NCBI GenBank assembly: GCA_013813755.1
Contig: JACCRD010000056.1
Coordinates: forward strand, 1 to 5,611
DNA: 5,611 nt
Direction of reading: 5' to 3'
Source: Acidobacteriota bacterium
GTDB lineage: Bacteria; Acidobacteriota; Blastocatellia; Pyrinomonadales; Pyrinomonadaceae
Both the position numbers and the translations under genes were made by a program. Shown piece by piece: positions 1 to 4,511 of the stretch. Below the pieces are notes generated by a model. The model was not told the origin of the DNA. It saw only the letters and a program-made list of their open reading frames with translations, and made no database searches. Within the stretch, counting starts at the first letter, position 1. The number at the start of each line of letters is the position of its first letter.

Positions 1-78
1 TGACACTGAAGCGACTGATTGACCTTCTAAGATTTTCTTAACGGCGTTTTGTTTAAATTCTATATCGTATTTTCCCAT
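1..78 (-). CDS. IS3-family-like transposase OrfA, N-terminal part (runs off left edge)
   Basis: The first 26 codons are visible on the minus strand, starting ATG at 78-76 and reading MGKYDIEFKQNAVKKILEG followed by QSVASVS. This matches the usual opening of IS3/IS911-type OrfA proteins, the helix-turn-helix transposase family HTH_Tnp_1: a short basic 'Y..EFK..AV..' segment, then the first helix of the DNA-binding domain that recognises the element's ends. The gene continues beyond the left edge, so the rest of the HTH, the leucine zipper and any OrfB with the DDE catalytic domain cannot be seen. A weak GAG-rich ribosome binding stretch sits only a few bases before the ATG. The frame is open with no stop in the visible part, so it may be intact. 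It is too short to assign a subgroup. Confidence 0.75.
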   Translation of the reverse strand, partial: MGKYDIEFKQNAVKKILEGQSVASVS

Positions 79-122
79 ACTCTCATTTTACAGAGAGTTT
101 GGTGTGCGGTTAAATTAAACCA
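1..122 (-). mobile_element. 5' end of an IS3-family-like insertion sequence (partial)
   Basis: Read on the minus strand, this stretch has a ~44-base non-coding leader and then the start of an OrfA-like transposase, which is the layout of the left end of an IS3-family element. The probable outer tip is near 122, where the minus strand begins TGGTTTAATTTAACCGCAC; IS3-family elements normally begin with TG. The dioxygenase reading frame on the plus strand becomes meaningful only from about this point, and the frame has a TAA at 116-118 inside the leader, which supports a junction near 119-123. The other end, the inverted-repeat partner and any target-site duplication lie outside the window, so the exact boundary is not proven. 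Confidence 0.6.
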
Positions 123-352
123 TCTCACTTATTTCGGTGATGAGCGAAGATGATTTTCGCTTAAATGCCCGTTTTGCTGAGGGAGCGGCTTTCGATGTTT
201 CGATGCTCAGACATATTCGTGAAGTAAACAGAAAAGAGATGGTGATTTTCCCCTGGCGCAAAGGCGATATTTTAGTTCTTGATAATCTGCTGACCGCGCA
301 CGGACGAATGCCGTTTACGGGAAATCGAAAAATTATTCTCGCTATGACTTGA
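123..352 (+). pseudogene. TauD/TfdA-family Fe(II)/2-oxoglutarate dioxygenase, C-terminal remnant
   Basis: The frame reads ISLISVMSEDDFRLNARF from just after the insertion-sequence end and stops at TGA 350-352. The C-terminal segment WRKGDILVLDNLLTAHGRM (ending at about codon 58 counted from the GTG at 137), followed by GNRKIILAMT, is typical of TauD/TfdA-like oxygenases, especially the SyrP-like type found near peptide-synthetase clusters. In this family the His of 'AHGR' (codon 55) is the distal Fe(II) ligand and a following Arg (probably codon 64) binds 2-oxoglutarate. The proximal H-x-D/E iron ligands and about three quarters of the usual ~300-residue protein are absent, and an in-frame stop lies at 116-118. 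No ribosome binding site precedes the GTG/ATG at 137-142, so expression of a functional product is unlikely. The missing 5' part may lie beyond the insertion sequence to the left. Family assignment is fairly secure; substrate is unknown. Confidence 0.7.
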
Positions 353-401
353 AGCGGACAAAAGAGTTAAAAAAACTTTTGGAATAAAAAAAACTAAAAA
401 A

Positions 402-992
402 TTATACTTTCGCAAAAGTTAAGCCGGTTTGTCCCTGATATTTTCCTTCGCGGTCCTGGTAGGAAACTGCACATTCTTCGTTTGATTCAAAAAACAAAAT
501 TTGTCCGATGCCTTCATTGACGTAAACTCGAAGCGGTAAATTTGCAAGATTTCCGATTTCAACGACCAGTCTGCCCGTCCAGCCCGCTTCGAGTGGTGTT
601 GTATTAACCAGTAAGCCAGCGCGAGCATAAGTGCTTTTTCCGACAGCTACAGCGGTGACATTGCGCGGCATACGGAAAGTTTCAACCGTTACGCCGAGAC
701 CGTAGTGATGCGGCGGCAGCAAATAATATCTCGCTCCGTCGTCAGCAACGCGAATTTCCGGTTCGATTAGAGATGATTCGTCAAATTTTTTCGGGTCAAT
801 TTCAAAACCGTGAATCGGCGAAAAAACGCGAAAGCCGTCGTCGGCAAGCCGCATATCATAACCGTAACTTGAAGCACCGGCGGAAATAATGCGGTTGCCA
901 TTCATTTCTCTGACGAGTTCCGGAAGAAATGGCTGGATCATCTGCTGCTCTTCTGCCATCCGGCGAATCCATAAATCTGATTTTATACTCAT
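402..992 (-). CDS. dcd: dCTP deaminase
   Basis: This enzyme deaminates dCTP to dUTP in the cytoplasm, feeding dUMP and thymidylate synthesis. The 196-residue product starts MSIKSDLWIRRMAEE, the usual opening of this family (about 190 residues), so the ATG at 992 is chosen over an in-frame TTG six codons upstream. Visible family marks are SYGYD (42-46), GKSTYARAG (118-126, substrate-binding Ser and Arg), VVEIGN (143-148, Glu145 the expected catalytic base), GIGQILFFE (161-169) and the C-terminal KYQGQTG (184-190) that closes over the nucleotide. All key positions are present, so it should be active; it belongs to the GKSTYAR subtype, not the E. coli GRSSLAR one. It follows a probable terminator of the upstream operon by only ~20 bases and converges on the dioxygenase remnant. 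No strong Shine-Dalgarno is seen; the leader is A-rich. Confidence 0.95.
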   Translation of the reverse strand: MSIKSDLWIRRMAEEQQMIQPFLPELVREMNGNRIISAGASSYGYDMRLADDGFRVFSPIHGFEIDPKKFDESSLIEPEIRVADDGARYYLLPPHHYGLGVTVETFRMPRNVTAVAVGKSTYARAGLLVNTTPLEAGWTGRLVVEIGNLANLPLRVYVNEGIGQILFFESNEECAVSYQDREGKYQGQTGLTFAKV

Positions 993-1011
993 AATTTTTT
1001 CTGCATTCAAA

Positions 1012-1051
1012 CGAAAAAGAAAAGCGATAAGAAAACATAACTTATCACTTT
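1012..1051 (-). terminator. Rho-independent terminator of the sigma/anti-sigma operon
   Basis: On the minus strand, AAAGTGATAAG (1051-1041) pairs with CTTATCGCTTT (1031-1021) across a nine-base loop, giving an 11-bp stem with a single U-G wobble. It is followed at once by TCTTTTTCG, a U-rich tract. It lies 35 bases after the stop of the second DUF4097-like gene and before dcd. In plus-strand RNA the wobble becomes an A-C mismatch and no U-tract follows, so the element is directional. The stem is AT-rich, hence of moderate strength. Confidence 0.65.
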
Positions 1052-1085
1052 CCGGTAAAAATATTCAAAATGTAAAACAGGAAAT

Positions 1086-1958
1086 TTACTCTTCGAGTTG
1101 TTCGTCTGAAAATTTTGAGTCCCGAATTTTAATCGTTCCGTCTCCGACAATAAAAGACAGCCGTGTCCTGCCTCTGCCGACTCTGGCAGCGATTAATTTT
1201 TCAGTAAATTTTGCGCGGTCCGGCGGTTTTAACAAGTTCGAAGCGTTTTCAATGCGACCTGTCCGCAGAATTTTCGCGCTAAATTCGGCATCGATATTGT
1301 TTGTTAATTCAACGTTTATTGTTCCGTCCGCCATCTGAACATCAAAATTGCTCTCGGGCAAACCGCGGGAATTGACGGAGACATCGACATTTCCGCTGCC
1401 AAAAGTCGCATTGATTATTCCGCCCTCTAAATCAAGCTTCGCGTTTGAGCGCAGAAAATTTATCCGGATCGCGCCCACGATTTTTGAAATTTGCAGATCG
1501 CCTTGCCCGCCGTCAATCTCCAAGCGACAAAAGCTTGGAACTTTTATTCGATAATCAATTCTAAATGGCATCAGTAAAAGATTTTTTGGGAGCTTTCCGG
1601 CGATTCGCTTGAGATAATTTTTGTCGTGCGTACCGACGCTGATGATGCTGAGATGCCGAAAATGTTTATCTAAAATAAAGCCGTTGATTTGGGCAAGCCG
1701 CGCTAAATCCATTTCCGTTTCTGCTTGCACTTCAATGTCTGCTGAGATTTCAACTTCATTTTTCTGCCAGCCCTCAATCGACACCGAACCGCTTGGCGCG
1801 CCGACAATTGAAATTGTGCCGCCGGGTTCAAATTCAAGATTGTTCGTTTTATAAGTTGTCCGCTTGATTAAAGATTTTGTTTGCGCCCGGAGAATTGGGG
1901 TAAAATTCAAAACAAAAATAGCGAGCAGGAAAAAGTTCAGAAATTTCTGTGTCTTCAT
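1086..1958 (-). CDS. Exported DUF4097-like beta-repeat protein (second of tandem pair)
   Basis: The 290-residue product begins MKTQKFLNFFLLAIFVLNF, a clear signal peptide with likely cleavage near residue 25 (LRA|QT), so it is exported. The mature part is a series of short beta-strand repeats with recurring Gly/Asn/Asp turns: SVSIEGWQKNEVEISA (58-73), IDYRIKVPSFCRLEIDGG (134-151), GDLQISKIVGAIRI (153-166), and VGDGTIKIRD near the C-terminus (271-280). This resembles the DUF4097/putative-adhesin beta-solenoid type, for which no biochemical activity is established. It is a paralogue of the gene just upstream, sharing the 'V.(I/V)EGW.K.EV.ISA', 'IKVP.F' and 'VGDG' blocks. It differs by a basic insertion around 80-130 and an acidic tail (DEQLEE). 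The ATG follows the upstream TAA by one base and has no obvious Shine-Dalgarno, suggesting translational coupling. It is the last gene of the sigma-factor operon. Family assignment is by pattern only. Confidence 0.75.
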   Translation of the reverse strand: MKTQKFLNFFLLAIFVLNFTPILRAQTKSLIKRTTYKTNNLEFEPGGTISIVGAPSGSVSIEGWQKNEVEISADIEVQAETEMDLARLAQINGFILDKHFRHLSIISVGTHDKNYLKRIAGKLPKNLLLMPFRIDYRIKVPSFCRLEIDGGQGDLQISKIVGAIRINFLRSNAKLDLEGGIINATFGSGNVDVSVNSRGLPESNFDVQMADGTINVELTNNIDAEFSAKILRTGRIENASNLLKPPDRAKFTEKLIAARVGRGRTRLSFIVGDGTIKIRDSKFSDEQLEE

Positions 1959-1959
1959 T

Positions 1960-2736
1960 TTATCTGCGAATAAACGAAATGCTTTTGCGTTGGCTGGTCA
2001 CGGTCATTGTCGCGCTGCCATCGCCGACTTTGCCGATGACGCGCCGTCCGTTACCAATAAAATTCATATTCGCACCTGAAAACGCGCCGAGAGAGATGTT
2101 GCGCGTCGAAGGAGCAGTGGCGGTCAGACGGAATGAAGAATTTGCGGGAATGTGCAGATTGATATTGCCGCTGGTGGTTGAAAATCGATATATGCCACCT
2201 GAGTGAAGCTCGCCGTCAAAAAAAATGTCGCCCGTCATATTTTCAGCCGCTACATTTTCGGCGCTGATGTTAGTCAGAGTAATATCACCGTCGGTTGCGA
2301 TATGCGCCCGGACAAAACCGCCGCGGACATTTGTCACATTCAAATTTCCCATCATTGTTTCAATATTGACGGATGAAAAATACGGAACTTTTATGATGAA
2401 ATTGACGCTGCCAACGTCATTTATTCCCTGATTATCTTTGACCAGATTAATCTGAATCATGCCGCTTAAATTTTCAGGAGCGATTTTTGTGTTGGAATTT
2501 TCCATAAAAGCCGAAATTTTGACTTCCGCTTTATCCCAGCCTTCAACCGTCACGGTTCCGGTGCGATTCGTTAACAAAAGCCGCACATTTTTACTTGCCG
2601 GATAACTTTTTGAAAACTTTTTCTGTGCGGAAATTTCCGCTGGTGAAGACACAAAGAAAAAAACTACGCTTAACCAAAGAATCGTAGTTTTCTTTTTTGC
2701 TGAAAAGTTTAATAGTTTTTTCAATTCAAAAATCAT
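1960..2736 (-). CDS. Exported DUF4097-like beta-repeat protein (first of tandem pair)
   Basis: The ATG at 2736 is chosen because CAGG precedes it at a suitable distance; an in-frame TTG four codons upstream is the alternative. The 258-residue product has a basic N-terminus (KKLL, KKK), a hydrophobic stretch TTILWLSVVFFFVSS (17-31) and a likely signal-peptidase site near residue 37 (ISA|QKK). The mature part is beta-rich: TVTVEGWDKAEVKISA (61-76), FIIKVPYFSSVNIET (113-127), then short repeats of the form 'G.(L/I).(V/L)(T/F)N' such as GNLNVTNVRGG (130-140) and GDITLTNISAENV (150-162), SGNINLHIP (189-197), and VGDGSATMTV (237-246). This is the DUF4097/head-domain style seen in putative adhesins; the function is not known. 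It starts 15 bases after the anti-sigma gene and is followed at one base by its paralogue, so it is almost certainly co-transcribed with both. Confidence 0.8.
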   Translation of the reverse strand: MIFELKKLLNFSAKKKTTILWLSVVFFFVSSPAEISAQKKFSKSYPASKNVRLLLTNRTGTVTVEGWDKAEVKISAFMENSNTKIAPENLSGMIQINLVKDNQGINDVGSVNFIIKVPYFSSVNIETMMGNLNVTNVRGGFVRAHIATDGDITLTNISAENVAAENMTGDIFFDGELHSGGIYRFSTTSGNINLHIPANSSFRLTATAPSTRNISLGAFSGANMNFIGNGRRVIGKVGDGSATMTVTSQRKSISFIRR

Positions 2737-2751
2737 CGCCTGATACAAAAA

Positions 2752-3486
2752 TTATAGTTCGGAAAATTCACGAAGCAGATCGACCTTTTCATTTAAAGCC
2801 GAATCAAGCATTTCACCGGAAAGTTCATCGTCGGGATCTTCCAGCAAAATTTTGTCATATTCATACACTACTTGATCTATCTCGTTTAAATTACGGTCAA
2901 AAGCTTCACGCAGATGATACTCCCAATTCGCGCGGCGGGCTTCAACTCTTGCTCGCCAATAATCAATTGTTGCCTGCTGCTCTTTGATTCGTTTTTCGCG
3001 CGTCTGCTGTGGCGTAGCGATTAAGCCGACTTTGCCTAAAACCTTTTCAAAAACGTTAGGGGCGGCGTTAGCGTAATTTTCTTCGCCCGCGACAAAATTC
3101 TTAAGTCCGACAACTGTTAAAAGCGAACTAATTAGCGCAATGCCCAGAATTGACGCGACAACCTGCGAAGAAGAAAATTGCCAAAAACTGCTTTTCGCTT
3201 TTGACAGCCAATTTGTTTCAGCCGGCTGTCGTTGCTGTTGGTTTTCCTGGTAAATTTCGGATTTAACGTCACTTTCAATAATATTATTAATGCGGCACCA
3301 GAGGGCTTTCGAATTTGGAAGAATGTCTTCGGCTTCGCAAAAATCGAGAATCATCGCGAAATCCTCGCAAACCTTCGCGCATTCGGCGCAGAGAGAAAGG
3401 TGAGTCTGAACATTTATCGAAACATTTGGTTCGAGTTCATTGTCCAGATAAATACTAATCAATTCCTGACATTGTTCGCACTTCAT
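2752..3486 (-). CDS. Transmembrane zf-HC2 anti-sigma factor
   Basis: The 244-residue product is likely the membrane-bound inhibitor of the sigma factor encoded just upstream. Its N-terminus carries a zinc-binding anti-sigma domain: MKCEQCQ with Cys3 and Cys6, then His29-x3-Cys33-x2-Cys36 (HLSLCAEC), the H-x3-C-x2-C signature of the ZAS/zf-HC2 family. A single membrane helix, QVVASILGIALISSLLTVVGL (about 108-128), separates this cytoplasmic part from an extracytoplasmic tail. The tail (about 160-244) is highly charged and helical, probably coiled coil, including NLNEIDQVVYEYDKILLEDP (199-218) and ending KVDLLREF. A similar NL..ID......L..DP..K.DLL pattern is known to me from anti-sigma proteins of Acidobacteria. 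No known sensor domain is seen in the tail. The ATG at 3486 is supported by the conserved MKCEQC opening, though no clear Shine-Dalgarno precedes it. It follows the sigma gene by 115 bases and precedes the two exported proteins. Confidence 0.88.
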   Translation of the reverse strand: MKCEQCQELISIYLDNELEPNVSINVQTHLSLCAECAKVCEDFAMILDFCEAEDILPNSKALWCRINNIIESDVKSEIYQENQQQRQPAETNWLSKAKSSFWQFSSSQVVASILGIALISSLLTVVGLKNFVAGEENYANAAPNVFEKVLGKVGLIATPQQTREKRIKEQQATIDYWRARVEARRANWEYHLREAFDRNLNEIDQVVYEYDKILLEDPDDELSGEMLDSALNEKVDLLREFSEL

Positions 3487-3601
3487 TGCTGAATTTATTT
3501 ATTTATAAAAAATTTTAAAGACGTTTGCGCCAAATTTTTGACTTCACTTGAATAGATTGTCGCGCAAAGTTTTAGGTTGCCTTGCAAATTTGGGATTCAG
3601 T
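3487..3601 (-). other. Sigma/anti-sigma intergenic spacer with two crossing inverted repeats
   Basis: This 115-base AT-rich gap separates the stop of the sigma gene from the anti-sigma ATG. It holds two exact inverted repeats: TTTGCGC (3524-3530) with GCGCAAA (3562-3568), and CCAAATTT (3530-3537) with AAATTTGG (3586-3593). The arms interleave, so both could form together only as a pseudoknot, or as alternatives. No U-tract follows on the minus strand, so this is not a standard terminator. It could affect the sigma to anti-sigma expression ratio, but arms this short can arise by chance in AT-rich DNA. Confidence 0.3.
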
Positions 3602-4264
3602 TTAAGATTCGTTTTGTTTAATCAATAAACCGCGCAGTTTGAGGCGCGCTTTGTGAAGTTGTGACTTTGAAGTACCGACCGATATTTTGAGTAATCTGGA
3701 AACTTCCTCGTGTTCGTAACCTTCGACATCGTGCAGCACAAAAACGCTCCGGTAACCGGGCGGCAGCTGCGCGACGGCGCGCGTAATCGCAATCCGGTCA
3801 AGTACCGGCATCCGCGCTTGATTCTCGGTTCCCGGCACGATTTGTTCGGGGATTTCTCCGTCTTCGGAAGTCTTTTCGTTCTTCACGCTCCGCCGCCGGA
3901 AATGCATCAGAACCTGATTCACCGTCAGGCGATGAAGCCAAGTTGAAAATGCCGATTCACCACGAAAACTGCCGATTTTACGAAAAAGCTGAATGAAAAC
4001 TTCCTGCGTCAAATCCTCAGCTTCACTCTGGTTGCCGGTCATTCGCAGACAGAGGCTGTAAGTGCGACGGTGATAGCGCTCGTAAACAAGTTCAAAAGCC
4101 GCAATATTTCCCACCGCCGCCAGTGTTGTCAGTTCGAAATCGGGAGTGTCCGCCTTAAAACTTTCGATAACAGGCGAAGCGGCCAGCTGTGTGGCAGAAA
4201 CGCAGGTGTTTTCCTCAGCCGGAAAAACGCCTTCGCGTTCCAATGCTATTGAGGTTACGTCCAT
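3602..4264 (-). CDS. ECF-type RNA polymerase sigma factor (sigma-70 family)
   Basis: From the ATG at 4264 the product is 220 residues, with only the two domains of an extracytoplasmic-function sigma factor. Region 2 spans about 56-125: FELVYERYHRRTYSLCLRM, the EAEDLTQEVFIQLFRKI core-binding and -10-recognition helices (81-97), and FSTWLHRLTVNQVLMHFRRR (106-125). Region 4 spans about 156-214: AVAQLPPGYRSVFVLHDVEG (163-182), then the helix-turn-helix EEVSRLLKISVGTSKSQLHKARLKLR (186-211) that reads the -35 element. Around 50 residues precede region 2, longer than usual for ECF factors. The next gene encodes its probable anti-sigma factor. The start is uncertain: no Shine-Dalgarno precedes the ATG at 4264, while a strong GGAGG lies ~60 bases upstream in front of in-frame ATC/ATA codons (4318/4315), and an in-frame TTG exists at 4354. 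The sigma identity is secure; the regulon is unknown. Confidence 0.93.
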   Translation of the reverse strand: MDVTSIALEREGVFPAEENTCVSATQLAASPVIESFKADTPDFELTTLAAVGNIAAFELVYERYHRRTYSLCLRMTGNQSEAEDLTQEVFIQLFRKIGSFRGESAFSTWLHRLTVNQVLMHFRRRSVKNEKTSEDGEIPEQIVPGTENQARMPVLDRIAITRAVAQLPPGYRSVFVLHDVEGYEHEEVSRLLKISVGTSKSQLHKARLKLRGLLIKQNES

Positions 4265-4324
4265 ATTTGTGACTAATAAATTGGTATCAAACTTTGTGGA
4301 ATTGCTGGTGTCTATGATGTGCCA

Positions 4325-4329
4325 CCTCC
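4325..4329 (-). promoter_or_regulatory. Strong Shine-Dalgarno GGAGG without a canonical start codon
   Basis: Minus-strand TTTGGAGGTGGCACATCATA contains the best ribosome binding sequence in the window, in the leader of the sigma gene. The sigma frame is open here, and codons ATC (4318-4316) and ATA (4315-4313) lie 6 and 9 bases after GGAGG. The first in-frame ATG is ~60 bases away at 4264. Either a rare start codon is used, the site serves re-initiation or mRNA binding, or it is a relic of a lost ATG. Confidence 0.5.
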
Positions 4330-4356
4330 AAATTATAGTTGTATCGCAGCACAAAT

Positions 4357-4385
4357 ATTTTATGCTGAAACGCAGAAAAGGTAAA
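4357..4385 (-). promoter_or_regulatory. Candidate sigma-70-type promoter of the sigma-factor operon
   Basis: On the minus strand, TTTACC (4385-4380) and TAAAAT (4362-4357) are separated by exactly 17 bases, acceptable -35 and -10 boxes for the housekeeping sigma factor. Transcription would start near 4350, keeping the GGAGG at 4325-4329 in the mRNA leader. A second perfect -10, TATAAT, lies at 4337-4332 but has no recognisable -35 and would start RNA inside the GGAGG. No convincing ECF-type autoregulatory promoter (GAAC plus a spaced CGT/TCTGA) was found. Confidence 0.35.
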
Positions 4386-4511
4386 TGTTCAATGTGTTGT
4401 ATTTGTCTGTCGGGTAAAAAACAAAAGACTTTTCAAAAGATTTTTGTTATAAATTCAACTATTAAAATTTTTATAACCCGATACTTAAAATGAATTTATA
4501 GCGAAATAGTT
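4386..4511. other. AT-rich divergent intergenic region between the sigma operon and comM
   Basis: This stretch separates two divergently transcribed units and must hold the comM promoter. Plus-strand TATAAA (4448-4453) and TATAAC (4472-4477) are possible -10 boxes, but neither has a good -35 at 16-18 bases. There is no Shine-Dalgarno before the comM ATG. No RNA gene, repeat array or conserved leader structure is recognised here. Confidence 0.4.

Noticed and set aside
359..381. CAAAAG/CTTTTG hairpin in the convergent gap between the dioxygenase remnant and dcd
   Set aside because: The stem is only six AT-rich base pairs with an 11-base loop and lacks a following U-tract on either strand, so it was not called a terminator.
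989..1006. Five-codon minus-strand ORF (ATG CAG AAA AAA TTA TGA) whose stop overlaps the dcd ATG
   Set aside because: It looks like a coupled leader peptide, but it has no ribosome binding site and such a short overlap arises easily by chance.
889..2206. Plus-strand open frames opposite dcd and the two DUF4097-like genes
   Set aside because: They have no recognisable domains, low-complexity or Cys/Arg/Ser-rich antisense composition, and lie wholly opposite well-supported genes.
4287..4325. Twelve-codon GTG-started leader ORF (V-A-H-H-R-H-Q-Q-F-H-K-V) in the sigma leader
   Set aside because: Its GTG overlaps the GGAGG itself, so that Shine-Dalgarno cannot serve it and no other ribosome binding site precedes it.
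4332..4337. Perfect minus-strand TATAAT just before the sigma Shine-Dalgarno
   Set aside because: It has no -35 box at 16-18 bases and no extended -10 TG, and RNA would begin inside GGAGG; kept only as a remark under the promoter entry.
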